Shown here in pieces: positions 16,931-25,855 of a stretch of 64,000 nt of DNA. Source of the DNA: Chitinibacter sp. FCG-7 (GTDB taxonomy: Bacteria > Pseudomonadota > Gammaproteobacteria > Burkholderiales > Chitinibacteraceae); NCBI RefSeq assembly GCF_040047665.1, contig NZ_CP157355.1, positions 2,480,001-2,544,000 on the forward strand. The letters run 5' to 3'. Numbering within the stretch: position 1 is the first letter of the stretch; every line of letters starts with the position of its first letter. A model generated the notes under the pieces. That model was not told the DNA's origin, made no database searches, and saw only the letters and a list, made by a program, of their open reading frames with translations. The position numbers and the translations under genes are program-made.

Positions 16931-17812
16931 ATGTCGGTAAAAAAAGAAGCTGAAAATAGCTCGTTGAAGAAAGTTAAAACTCTGTGCGAGGCAAAGCAGA
17001 TCTTATCTTGGTTCGATAATCATCACTATGAACGAAAAATTATTAATTTCAGTCTTAAAGATTGGCTTAGTGAATTTGAGTACCGTTCACATTGGCGTTA
17101 CTTTCTGGGTGATGCCTCACAAAATCGTTTGAATGAAGAGCAAATGCTCTTATATGCACGCCATATTGCGAAAATTGGAAGCCAAAGTCTTGGCCCTGAA
17201 AAGGCAGATATTGAGTGCCGGATAGAGCCGCACGAGTTTAGTTATTCTCCAGTACGTAGTATCAAGCCTAGCCATTTGGCCGCACATGCAGGAGACGTAT
17301 TTTTCTCGGAGCTAGTATCTTCGCTAAAAATTGATGCAGTCGATTTTCTAGCTGGTGGGATGGATAGCACGGAACTGGAAGTGTTTGACCATATACCTGT
17401 GCATTTAATTAATAAAAATCGCTACCCCGATATTGTTGAGGCCAGTAATGGTGAGATCTTGGCATCCATTGATATTCTCGCGCCAGACGAGATCATTATT
17501 GATGGGATCAAAGAATGGTTAAAGCAGGTTCGCAAAGACTTTGCTATTGCAGCGCCAGAAAAAGGGAGTTTTGGCGACAAAGATATGAAAAAATGGCGCG
17601 AATTTAGAGTTTTGCAGTATATCGATATAACGCTGTTTGCTCAGCTTTCAAACCTTGAGCTGACTCAATATCAAATAGGCGAAATATTATTCCATGATGA
17701 ACTCTGTCCTGCTCCCGAGCGAGTTCGTAAAACAGTAAAGCCAGAAGCAGATCGAATGTTAGATCGACATAGTTTGGCACGGTTCTCTTTGCAACTGGCA
17801 TATGAAACATAA
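16931..17812 (+). CDS. Hypothetical protein, possibly DUF6387-like
   Basis: 293 residues, AT-rich compared with the backbone. No membrane segment, signal peptide or catalytic motif is evident. The start (CEAKQILSWFDNHHYE, then FSLKDWLSEFEYRSHW) and the end (YIDITLFAQLSNLELT, LFHDELCPAPERVRKTVKPEADRML) recall DUF6387-type proteins common in integrative elements, but I cannot confirm this. The late segment ITLFAQLSNLELTQYQIGEILF could be a helical DNA-binding part. It lies between the toxin-antitoxin pair and alpA. Confidence 0.65.
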   Translation: MSVKKEAENSSLKKVKTLCEAKQILSWFDNHHYERKIINFSLKDWLSEFEYRSHWRYFLGDASQNRLNEEQMLLYARHIAKIGSQSLGPEKADIECRIEPHEFSYSPVRSIKPSHLAAHAGDVFFSELVSSLKIDAVDFLAGGMDSTELEVFDHIPVHLINKNRYPDIVEASNGEILASIDILAPDEIIIDGIKEWLKQVRKDFAIAAPEKGSFGDKDMKKWREFRVLQYIDITLFAQLSNLELTQYQIGEILFHDELCPAPERVRKTVKPEADRMLDRHSLARFSLQLAYET

Positions 17813-17940
17813 CGAATCAAGAATAGCGATATATTTTTACTAAGCATTTGTAAAGGCATGATTTTTTGAAAAAACTATGCCGGTACACTTTTGTCGCATA
17901 CCCATGACTTCCAGTAAAGGTAGGTGACTTTTATATTTTT

Positions 17941-17969
17941 GACTCCACCCGTTTAATAGGATCGGAGTC
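17941..17969 (+). promoter_or_regulatory. Inverted repeat masking the alpA ribosome-binding site
   Basis: GACTCC (17941-17946) pairs with GGAGTC (17964-17969) directly before ATG 17970. The right arm contains the SD GGAG, so the RNA hairpin would hide it. The stem is only 6 bp with a 17-base loop. Confidence 0.3.
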
Positions 17970-18257
17970 ATGTCCAAATTAGATCAGAAATTACAGCCCG
18001 TGCGTGCGGGCGTGCAGTCACCAACACCACCAATTGCACAGATTGCCAAGCCAACTTACGGCGCTTTGCCTGCCACGGGTTATGTGCGCGAGGCTAAGCT
18101 GATTGGCGAAGAGATCTTGCCCTTTTCACGAGCCCAGCTATGGAAAATGGTGAAGGCTGGTAAGTTTCCCGCCCCAGTCAAATTCTCTCCTCAAGTCACA
18201 GCTTGGAAAGTTGAGCTAGTGCGCGAATGGCTTGATGCCCGTGGGGTGCAACAATGA
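17970..18257 (+). CDS. AlpA-family DNA-binding regulator
   Basis: 95 residues. An unstructured 35-residue N-terminus precedes a MerR/AlpA-like winged helix: GYVREAKLIGEEILPFSRAQ, then LWKMVKAGKFPAPVKFSPQVTAWKVELVREWL. The K/R-F-P-x-P turn and the W at the next helix are the AlpA signature. AlpA proteins act as excisionase-type or transcriptional regulators in P4-like elements. Its TGA overlaps the ATG of the next gene as ATGA. Confidence 0.82.
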   Translation: MSKLDQKLQPVRAGVQSPTPPIAQIAKPTYGALPATGYVREAKLIGEEILPFSRAQLWKMVKAGKFPAPVKFSPQVTAWKVELVREWLDARGVQQ

Positions 18258-19069
18258 ACAAAGCCGCCTCACTGAATCAACAGCAAGACGGCTTTGGCGC
18301 TCCTGCAAGAGCTGGTGCTGATGTTAAGTCACCGGTTAAACCAAAGCAATCACCTCGAAAAACGGCCATTACTCAAAACCACCTTATTCCGTTTGCGCTG
18401 GGAAACATTGAAGCTTTTTCCTGCGAAGATGATTTTTGGGTTTCCGTTCGCCATTTGTGCGCAGTATTCGGGATTGCCTTTGCTTCACAGCATCGAAAGC
18501 TCAGCAGTAATCCCCGCTGGAGGTGTCACCTTATGATAGCGCGCGATAGCCAAGGCCGTTCACAAGAAATGCTGACCTTGCCACTTAATCAAATTCCCGC
18601 ATTTCTAAATTCGATTGAGCCAAACCGCGTCAAGCCCGAAGTTCGTCAATCTTTGTTGGCTTATCAAGACGAATGCACAACGGCGCTCTTCTCGTACTGG
18701 ACCACGGGCAGAGCCGAGCAGCAAAGTGCTGCAGCTCAGATGCAATTGCAAGTGGCAGACACGTTGGCTGTCTTTAAAGAGGAATATTGCGCCATTTACG
18801 GCAAGCCTGCTGGTGCTGTGCCTCACCCTGGGATGTACGCCAAGATTCAAGCCACATTAAACCGTGCTGTATTTGGCGTCGATAAATTGCCCGATCTGCC
18901 ACGCAAGAGTTTGCCAAAGCTTGCACTAGAACGGCTATGTGCAGCTGCTCGTATGCTACGCCGAGCATTTATTCGTGGACAAAGACTGGCCGACGCCTGC
19001 AAGCAGGTTAGCGATGCTTTTCCAGCCCCTGTGTTGAACGTTGAAATTACCGTGGGGTTGGCAAAATGA
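18254..19069 (+). CDS. Antirepressor-like protein with P22_AR_N domain
   Basis: 271 residues. After a Pro/Lys-rich 45-residue leader comes a phage antirepressor N-terminal domain: IPFALGNIEAFSCEDDFWVSVRHLC, SQHRKLSSNPRW, SQEMLTLPLNQIPAFLNSIEP and RVKPEVRQSLLAYQDECTTALFSYW. The C-terminal part is helical and specific to this group. In related elements it may counter a phage or element repressor. It overlaps alpA upstream and a truncated gene downstream by four bases each, forming a coupled operon. Confidence 0.8.
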   Translation: MNKAASLNQQQDGFGAPARAGADVKSPVKPKQSPRKTAITQNHLIPFALGNIEAFSCEDDFWVSVRHLCAVFGIAFASQHRKLSSNPRWRCHLMIARDSQGRSQEMLTLPLNQIPAFLNSIEPNRVKPEVRQSLLAYQDECTTALFSYWTTGRAEQQSAAAQMQLQVADTLAVFKEEYCAIYGKPAGAVPHPGMYAKIQATLNRAVFGVDKLPDLPRKSLPKLALERLCAAARMLRRAFIRGQRLADACKQVSDAFPAPVLNVEITVGLAK

Positions 19070-19149
19070 TAACTGCTTTTTCTGAGCCTAAATTTTTTGA
19101 TGTTTCGGCACTCGTACCTGTTGATGCTAATGTGCAGGCACAAACCTGT
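19066..19149 (+). pseudogene. 5' fragment of an unknown island gene, cut by the IS
   Basis: Starts at an ATGA overlap with the antirepressor-like gene and reads MITAFSEPKFFDVSALVPV followed by nine residues before the IS3 end. The remainder is not found on the far side of the IS. Too short to identify; in such islands a replication or primase gene is often next. Confidence 0.6.
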
Positions 19150-19476
19150 TGTGGTTCAATGATTTCGGACACCAACTTAGGTGGTAATCTCGCCACCATT
19201 AACGAGGTGTTTCATGAGCAAAGTTCGCAGGACATTTACCCCGGAATTTAAAGCCGAAGCCGCCAGTCTGGTCGTCGATCAAGGCCACACGGTGTCACAA
19301 GCCAGTAAGGCGATGAACGTCGGCGAGAACATACTGCGTCGCTGGATTAAGCAGCTGAAACAGGAAAGACAGGGCATCACGCCGCAGGCCAGAGCACTCA
19401 CGCCAGACCAGCGTCGCATTCAGGAGCTCGAAGCGCGCATTGATCGGCTGGAACGGGAGAAAGCCCTGTTAAAAAA

Positions 19477-20377
<901 letters not shown>

Positions 20378-20382
20378 CCACA

Positions 20383-20588
20383 ACATCGAAGAGTCCCCAA
20401 CAAGAAGAGCTGAAATCATAAAGGCTGAAACGATCTCTTCCACCCATGACAAATGCTTGGATGGCCTGAGTTGCCGACGTTTTCCCGCTGTTATTCGATC
20501 CTACAAATATTGATATGTCGTTAGCTAACTCAATATGAGCGTCCTGCAGGCGTCGAAAATTTTTTAGGCGATACGAGTGAAGATGCAT
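20383..20588 (-). pseudogene. N-terminal fragment of an OLD/AAA_15-type ATPase
   Basis: Starts at 20588 and reads MHLHSYRLKNFRRLQDAHIE, then the P-loop VGSNNSGKTSA and GRDRFSLYDFSSSCW. It is cut after about 68 residues by the right end of the IS. The leading strand-helix pattern and NNSGKT Walker A are typical of OLD-family nucleases and related defence ATPases such as GajA. The nuclease part and any partner gene are absent. Confidence 0.7.
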
Positions 20589-21424
20589 GAAACCCCCCGT
20601 TTTTTTATGGTTTCTAGTGGGCTGAATTCGTTAATTGATGACGAAGCGTTTTTTTTCTTGCCAATGTAATCAGATAGTCGAAAGTAGCCATTCATATAAG
20701 CAAATAATAAGCGAAATGCGTTACTACGTCTCCGCTTCGCTTACTGTCGTGGCTGTAATGGCCAACAGATTTCGGCCATCGACTAAGAAGTTTTAGTGTC
20801 AGCTAAGACCGATGTGCCGACGCAGACGATTGAAAACGAGAGGCCGTTAACTATCAAATTGCGGCCTTCAATATTCTTAAGTGGGCTAGTACTTTGGCTG
20901 ATAAGCAGCTGCATAGACGGGTAAATCACTCAATCAAAGTGAGTTGCAATTCAAGTTTGGGTTTAGCTAAATTGGTAGCTGGTTGGCGACGTTCGCTGTG
21001 TGTGGCTGGATCAATTGAATAAAATTCAGCAGCATCAAAAGCGATCGCTTTGAGGGGGCGCGTAATGCCCCTCTTTATTTGGTTTTACACTACGCAGAAT
21101 GTCTGGGTTTTTATTACCTTCAGACTGCTTTTCTGTTTGAATTCGTAGCAGGGATAGCTATTTACTATGAGCGCACTTAGTTTAGGTGCGAGCTGGTGCG
21201 AGGTTCGCACCATAGATCGATTTAGCCGACACTTTTACCGGGTTTGCAGGTCAGCAAATACGTTTAGTTGCCTGTATTTGCTGACTTCATATCGCCAAAA
21301 ATTTAATCCGTGGTTGGTGCGAGGCTCGGTGCGAGCTAAGAGAATCTAGTTGATCTATATGCTGATTATCCTGCGTAAATAAATTGCTGCTGATGGATGC
21401 TGAGGCTTTGTTCCCCCAATTAGT
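20589..21424. other. AT-rich island DNA without a convincing gene
   Basis: No frame with family resemblance. The 60-codon frame at 21167-21349 has no SD and unusual composition. Short GGTGCGAG motifs recur near 21186-21205 and 21315-21335 and one forms GGTGCGAG/TTCGCACC. Otherwise only the hairpin at 21052 stands out. It may be the remains of deleted genes. Confidence 0.4.
21052..21079 (+). terminator. Terminator-like hairpin
   Basis: GAGGGG (21052-21057) and CCCCTC (21068-21073) with a 10-base loop, followed by TTTATTT. No intact gene precedes it, consistent with a lost upstream gene. Confidence 0.5.
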
Positions 21425-21608
21425 TTGTCCCTAGTGGTGACCAGACAACTGGGGGTGAATACGCGAAAGCGTGGGAGTTTTTCTGGGTTTTGGTTGGGTT
21501 CGACAGTCAGTCGCATGTCTCAATCTGTTTTGTTTAATTTTGGGCGAGATATGTTGGACGGCAGGCAGTGTGCTTATTGCATGCCCCAAGCTTTGTGGAA
21601 TGAAATCT

Positions 21609-21821
21609 ATGAGTCATTACCTTTTGAGTATGCTGCTGTCGTTGATTGTTTGTTTTGCTGCAGTGCGCCGATTTCGCCTAAATGCCCACGAAAGGCGAAA
21701 GACGCAATAATTGCTGGATGATGAAAGGCGTCAATGGGTACGTTATACGGTGTATTTCGAGGACGGCAGCTATGCCAGTGGTCGGCGGCGAAGGGCGCCA
21801 GACGATGATCTGTCCAGATAG
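21609..21821 (+). pseudogene. Small membrane protein gene split by an in-frame stop
   Basis: The frame from ATG 21609 encodes MSHYLLSMLLSLIVCFAAV (one membrane helix) then RRFRLNAHERRKTQ, where TAA (21708-21710) ends it. The same frame continues as LLDDERRQWVRYTVYFEDGS and a basic tail to TAG at 21821. The downstream part looks like real protein, so CAA to TAA may have broken a ~70-residue gene; alternatively TTG 21711 starts a separate small gene. An overlapping frame (21425-21721) also has protein-like stretches, so the call is tentative. Confidence 0.35.
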
Positions 21822-22015
21822 TGGCTAGAGTTCACGCATTCGCCGAATGAAACCCAAAAATAACCCACTGAGTTTTTCTTGCTTGTAGTTAGTAGCGCGA
21901 ATATTTGCCGAGATATAATCTAGAACAAACAAACTAATCAGCTCATCAGGGCAGGGCTTTGAGTGGTGGATTTGGGCATTGGGAGATCGGCAGTCAGGTG
22001 AACCCTTCGTTTTGT

Positions 22016-22040
22016 TGTACCCAATCCCGTACCCAATGAA
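22016..22040. repeat. GTACCCA repeat near the right island end
   Basis: TGTACCCAA followed by CGTACCCAATG, matching about 20 of 24 positions of the block at 14847. It lies about 60 bp inside the right border, a likely integrase arm site. Confidence 0.55.
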
Positions 22041-22097
22041 GGTTTTTTGGCTTCGTTGGATAGTAGTATCAAGGTTTTTAGCGGTGTAGTCAGTATT

Positions 22098-22118
22098 CAA
22101 ATCCAGAATATCGAGTGA
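22098..22118 (+). other. Putative attR: orphan copy of the yicC 3' end
   Basis: Encodes QIQNIE and stop exactly as at the end of yicC, but the upstream bases are unrelated. The four differing codon positions are synonymous. Taken as the original host 3' end displaced by the island. Confidence 0.6.
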
Positions 22119-22251
22119 TCAACCCATCCGATTCGGCCTGATGCCAAAGTGTGCCAATTGAATCATCCCTTGTTTGGGTGAAATTGGAATCATTTGTGAC
22201 GCGCACGCATTTTAGTGGCGGCATGCAGCAGATACATTTTTTATTTATAAA

Positions 22252-22300
22252 GGGTATTGCCTGCTAGGTCTTATTAAATATGGTTTGTGCGGATATACCT
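22252..22300. repeat. Dispersed ~49-bp repeat
   Basis: GGGTATTGCCTGCTAGG at the left and GGATATACCT at the right, 49 bp, in the gap between the island and the Tim44-domain gene. The rest of that gap (22119-22427) shows no gene. Confidence 0.65.
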
Positions 22301-22427
22301 ATGTATAACCATGTGTTTTTCGCAATAAATATATGCCCAGCGCTTGAACTTGTCGGCCTTTGGCCGCACTAATGGCACATTGAGCAGAAAAACCGCAGAA
22401 AACCGATTTCTACAGGAAGGAAAATTT

Positions 22428-23357
22428 ATGGCCCGTTTCAGTCAAACCTTGATGGTGGTGCTGATGAGCACGACTTTGTTTACTAGCCACATTGCCGAAG
22501 CCAAGCGTGTTGGCGGTGGCCGCTCTGCGGGTATGCAGCGCCAGGCGCAACCGGCGCCGCAGCGTCAGGCTCAGCCGCAACAGCCAGCGCCAATGGCTCC
22601 GGTTCCTGTGCAGCAGAAGAAAAGCAGTGGTGGCATGATGGGCGGTATTTTGGGTGGTCTGGCGGTGGGCGGCTTGCTCGGTTATATGATGGGTAATAAT
22701 GCTTCTGGTGCTGCCGAGGGCGATAGCGGTATTCCTTGGGGTACTTTGCTGTTGCTGGGCGCCTTGACCGCTGGTGGCGTGATGCTGATGCGTCGCCGCA
22801 ATAGCAAACCCGCGGCTCAGGCGCATGCTTATGCTGGCGTTCCGGCGATGAATCCGGCTAATCCGCAGCCTGCTCATCAGCCAAGTTACCAGCCACAGGC
22901 GTTTCAATCTGCGCCAAATGATCTGAGTGGTGGTTTCCGTATCGGTCAGGGTGCAGGTGGTGCATATACTGTCCCGGCTACGCCAATTACCCGTTTGCCA
23001 GATGGCACTGAGGCGGCGGCTTTCCTGCGCCAGGCTCGTGCCAGCTTCCTGCATATTCAGGCCTTGAATTCGCCTGATCAGGCCGAAGAAATCCGCCGCT
23101 ATATGACGCCCGATCTGTTCGAGCAGCTTAAGCAAGATATTGGTGGCAATCAGGACGTAGCTGAGTTCCCCGAGTTGAATCTGCAAATTATCGAAGCCGT
23201 TGATGAAGGCGGCCGTATGGTGGCCAGCGTTGAATTTAGCGGCCGGGTGAGTGAAAGCCTGAATGCCCCAGCTGTGCCATTCAAGGAAATGTGGCACTTT
23301 GTTCGCCCGATGAGCGGCGATCCACGCTGGTTGCTGGCGGGTATCCAGCAACTGTAA
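22428..23357 (+). CDS. Tim44-domain membrane protein
   Basis: 309 residues. Signal or first membrane segment at residues 8-25 (MVVLMSTTLFTSHIAEA). Next come a Pro/Gln-rich stretch, a glycine-rich hydrophobic helix (MMGGILGGLAVGGLLGYMMG), a second helix (GTLLLLGALTAGGVMLM) followed by RRR, a low-complexity linker and the C-terminal Tim44-like domain (~residues 195-309, AAFLRQARASFLHIQALNS to EMWHFVRPMSGDPRWLLAGI). The ATG at 22428 has SD AGGAAGG; 28 extra upstream codons are rejected. Bacterial Tim44-like proteins sit in the inner membrane; their role is not established. Confidence 0.85.
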   Translation: MARFSQTLMVVLMSTTLFTSHIAEAKRVGGGRSAGMQRQAQPAPQRQAQPQQPAPMAPVPVQQKKSSGGMMGGILGGLAVGGLLGYMMGNNASGAAEGDSGIPWGTLLLLGALTAGGVMLMRRRNSKPAAQAHAYAGVPAMNPANPQPAHQPSYQPQAFQSAPNDLSGGFRIGQGAGGAYTVPATPITRLPDGTEAAAFLRQARASFLHIQALNSPDQAEEIRRYMTPDLFEQLKQDIGGNQDVAEFPELNLQIIEAVDEGGRMVASVEFSGRVSESLNAPAVPFKEMWHFVRPMSGDPRWLLAGIQQL

Positions 23358-23380
23358 GTTTTTAGCTGTCGCAAATAGTA

Positions 23381-23418
23381 AAAGCCCGTTAGGTTGTTGC
23401 GACTTAACGGGCTTTTTG
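23381..23418 (+). terminator. Rho-independent terminator
   Basis: AAAGCCCGTTA (23381-23391) pairs with TAACGGGCTTT before a T-run, directly after the Tim44-domain gene. Confidence 0.85.
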
Positions 23419-23458
23419 TCTTACAATTTACCTTGATTTTTTGCTTGAAGGTGTGCAT

Positions 23459-23842
23459 GTGAAAGCACTTAAAACATTGCTGCTAATGCTGCCGCTGACT
23501 TTGGCCCTGAGCGCGTGTGACCAGCTGCTCGAAGCGGTGAACAAACCCAAGGCCAATGGCAAGGCGATTGGTGCTGCGTGTCGGCACAGTGGCCGCTCGC
23601 TTGAAGATTGCTATCGCCGCAACGCCAAGGTGGCCAAGTCGGATATTTTTGCTGGCTGGAAAGAAATGAACGAGTACATGCAAAGCAAAAAAATCGACAT
23701 CGTGCCGCCACCACCGGATGTGACCACCGGGCAGCTCTCGCCGATGGAGGCTGCTGCCGAAGATCCGGCTGCGCAGGCTGGCTCGGAAACCGCTTCGGCG
23801 GCCAGTGCCGTGGCGCACAAAACGCAGGATAAGTCCCATTAA
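23459..23842 (+). CDS. Small lipoprotein of unknown function
   Basis: 127 residues, GTG start with GAAGG eight bases upstream; the preceding ATG at 23457 is immediately stopped. Lipoprotein signal KALKTLLLMLPLTLALSAC with the lipobox cysteine at about residue 20. The mature part has a conserved-looking Cys pair (AACRHSGRSLEDCYRRN), WKEMNEYMQSKKIDIVPPPP and an Ala-rich acidic tail. The stop is 10 bases before the first Crp/Fnr gene, so the two are probably one operon. No function inferred. Confidence 0.75.
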   Translation: MKALKTLLLMLPLTLALSACDQLLEAVNKPKANGKAIGAACRHSGRSLEDCYRRNAKVAKSDIFAGWKEMNEYMQSKKIDIVPPPPDVTTGQLSPMEAAAEDPAAQAGSETASAASAVAHKTQDKSH

Positions 23843-23851
23843 GGAGGCGTA

Positions 23852-24511
23852 ATGACATTTAAATCGGTGCTGTCGAATGTTGAGCTGTTTGCCTCTTTGT
23901 CAGATAGCGATCTGCACGATCTGGAAGCAGTAGCAACACCACGGCATTATTCGAAAGGCATGCTGATTTTTAACGAAGGCGAGCCGGTTGAGCAATTGCT
24001 GGTGCTGGTGGAAGGGCGCTTGCGCATTTTTCACAGCAACGATGCCGGGCGCCAGTTTGTGTACGGCGTTGTTGAGCCTGGCGTGTCGTTTGGCGAGTTG
24101 TCGCTGTTGTGCGATGAAGTCAGGGCGGTGTGTGCCGAGGCCGATGAGGACTGTGTTTTCCTGTCGATTTCCCGGCAGAGCTTTTTTGCGCTGCTCGACA
24201 CCCATCCACAAATCAAGGATGCCATGTTGCGCAACGCCGCCATGATTATTCGTCGTCTGACGCGGGCGGTGAGCGATCTGGCGCTCAAAGATGTGTACGG
24301 ACGAATCCGCAATGTGTTTGAGGCGATGGCGGTACAAACCGATGAAGGTTTGCTGATTGATGATTTGCTGACGCAGCAGGATCTGGCCGACCGGGTGGGC
24401 GCTTCGCGTGAAATGATTGCCAAGGTGATGAAAGAGCTGGTCGCTGGCGGTTATGTGGAAACTGGCCGCAGACGGATTCTGATCCTGAAAAAACTGCCTG
24501 AGCATTTCTAA
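23852..24511 (+). CDS. Crp/Fnr-family transcription regulator, first of a tandem pair
   Basis: 219 residues. Cyclic-nucleotide-binding-fold domain (residues ~8-125) with FNEGEPVEQLLVLVEGRLRI and GELSLL, long dimerisation helix, then Crp helix-turn-helix: LTQQDLADRVGASREMIAKVMKEL. There is no N-terminal Cys cluster, so it is not an oxygen-sensing FNR. The ligand is unknown; the phosphate-binding R-T/S of true CRP is not evident. The SD GGAGG is close to the ATG. Its nearest relative here is the next gene. Confidence 0.88.
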   Translation: MTFKSVLSNVELFASLSDSDLHDLEAVATPRHYSKGMLIFNEGEPVEQLLVLVEGRLRIFHSNDAGRQFVYGVVEPGVSFGELSLLCDEVRAVCAEADEDCVFLSISRQSFFALLDTHPQIKDAMLRNAAMIIRRLTRAVSDLALKDVYGRIRNVFEAMAVQTDEGLLIDDLLTQQDLADRVGASREMIAKVMKELVAGGYVETGRRRILILKKLPEHF

Positions 24512-24588
24512 AGCCTGTTAAGACGGCCATCAACTCGCCGTCAATCCCGCCATATTGGAATTTTTGAATCTAAGAAAAGGTGTTGCAC

Positions 24589-25242
24589 ATGTTGGAAATT
24601 TTAAAAGCGATCCCCTTGTTGCAAGGTTTTCCGGACGATCAGCTTGAGTACATCCTGACTACGGGCTTGAAGCGCTCCATGCCCAAGGGGACCTTCATTT
24701 TCCGTGAAGGCGATCCGGCTGAGTCGATGTATGTGCTGATTGAAGGCCGCGCCCGTTGCTTTGCCAGTGACAATCAGGGTAAAGAGTTTGTGTTTATGGT
24801 GGTCGAACCGGGCGATGCCATTGGCGAGATTTCGCTGATTGATAATGAACCACGCGGCTGGTCGTGCCAATGCGAGGAAGATTCAACCTTCCTGATGTTC
24901 ACCAAGCAGGAGTTTCGCGAGGCGATGGATAGAGAGCCGCACGTGAAAGATCTGGTGGTGCAAAATCTGGCGGCCATGGTACGTCATTTATCGACCACGA
25001 TGAAAAATCTGGCTTTGCTCGACGTGTATGGCCGTGTGCGCGCGCTGTTTGAATCGATGCTGGTCAATGAAAACGGCGTGGAAATGGTCAGCCAGCCGCT
25101 GACGCAGCAGGCCATAGCCGACCGGGTCGGCTCGTCGCGCGAAATGATTGCGCGCATTTTGAAAGAGCTGGTATTTGGTGGCTATATCCGCCTGGAAAAC
25201 AAGCGCATCATCATTGTGCAGAAATTACCAGAGCGTTTCTGA
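24589..25242 (+). CDS. Crp/Fnr-family transcription regulator, second of a tandem pair
   Basis: 217 residues, same architecture as its upstream neighbour, with clear collinear similarity (GxFIFREGDPAESMYVLIEG; DVYGRVRALFESM; LTQQAIADRVGSSREMIARI; a final KLPERF versus KLPEHF). ATG 24589 has SD AAAAGG; the frame's GTG at 24580 is less likely. The two genes most likely arose by duplication. Separation of 77 bases leaves room for a separate promoter. A strong terminator follows. Confidence 0.88.
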   Translation: MLEILKAIPLLQGFPDDQLEYILTTGLKRSMPKGTFIFREGDPAESMYVLIEGRARCFASDNQGKEFVFMVVEPGDAIGEISLIDNEPRGWSCQCEEDSTFLMFTKQEFREAMDREPHVKDLVVQNLAAMVRHLSTTMKNLALLDVYGRVRALFESMLVNENGVEMVSQPLTQQAIADRVGSSREMIARILKELVFGGYIRLENKRIIIVQKLPERF

Positions 25243-25272
25243 TTGTCTCTGGTGTGTGTCGAAGCAGAATGT

Positions 25273-25300
25273 AAAAAAAGCGGCGCAAGCCGCTTTTTTT
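25273..25300. terminator. Bidirectional terminator
   Basis: Seven A, GCGGC, loop GCAA, GCCGC and seven T, between the convergent Crp/Fnr and lptM genes. Confidence 0.9.
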
Positions 25301-25316
25301 ATGGCTACGCCGCAGA

Positions 25317-25484
25317 CTATTTGACGGCTGTAGATTCCACGGCTGCAGAGCTGGCCACCGATGCCGTGCTGCTCGCCGGCTTGGGCGAATCGTTCGCCGG
25401 AGTTTGGGGCAGGTAGAGCGGGCCTTTGAAACCGCAGGCGGTCAGCAGGCTGGCCGCACAGATAAATACAATCAGCGCACGCAT
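25317..25484 (-). CDS. lptM: LptM (YifL-like) small outer-membrane lipoprotein
   Basis: 55 residues. Signal peptide RALIVFICAASLLTAC with the lipobox LTAC, directly followed by GFKGPLYLP, the family hallmark, then a Ser/Ala-rich tail. LptM assists oxidative maturation of the LPS translocon LptDE. The start at 25484 gives the usual short signal; 12 more upstream codons are open but unlikely. It is divergent from cyaY with about 50 bases between, as in related genomes; lysA, its usual downstream partner, is absent here. Confidence 0.85.
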   Translation of the reverse strand: MRALIVFICAASLLTACGFKGPLYLPQTPANDSPKPASSTASVASSAAVESTAVK

Positions 25485-25534
25485 AATTGAGCAAGTAATG
25501 GCAAAATTGCAGTTTAACATGGCAAGGCCAAATC

Positions 25535-25855
25535 ATGACGGAATCGGAATTCTTGACCGCAAGCGACGCAATCTTTGCGCACATTGAAAACGCGCTCGAC
25601 GACGTGGTGTTTGACGTCGACCCATTGCGTGCGGGCAATGTGCTGGAAATCGAATTTGAAGATGGCAGCAAGGTGATTGTGAATCGCCATACGCCCAATC
25701 AGGAATTGTGGATCGCGGCCAAATCGGGTGGCTATCACTATCGTCTGCTGGATGGTGCATGGATTAATACGCGGGGAACGGGTGAATTTTTTGCCGATCT
25801 GTCTGCGGCCATCGCTGCGCACGCCAAAGCGCCGTTTGTGCTTGCCCAGCCCTGA
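25535..25855 (+). CDS. cyaY: Frataxin-like iron-sulfur assembly protein CyaY
   Basis: 106 residues covering the whole frataxin fold: acidic first helix (SEFLTASDAIFAHIENALDD), VFDVDPLRAGNVLEIEFEDG, KVIVNRHTPNQELWIAAKSG, HYRL and DGAWINTRGTGEFFADLSAA. CyaY binds iron and modulates the IscS cysteine desulfurase. The TGA overlaps the next ATG (TGATG), linking it to the YqaA-like gene. Confidence 0.93.
   Translation: MTESEFLTASDAIFAHIENALDDVVFDVDPLRAGNVLEIEFEDGSKVIVNRHTPNQELWIAAKSGGYHYRLLDGAWINTRGTGEFFADLSAAIAAHAKAPFVLAQP

Noticed and set aside
21825-22100. 91-codon minus-strand frame at the right island end
   Set aside because: Runs through the GTACCCA arm repeat and touches attR; no SD or recognisable domain. 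Not excluded, but unsupported.
22410-23351. 313-codon frame antisense to the Tim44-domain gene
   Set aside because: His/Thr/Arg-rich mirror of a Pro/Gln/Met-rich gene; no start signal.
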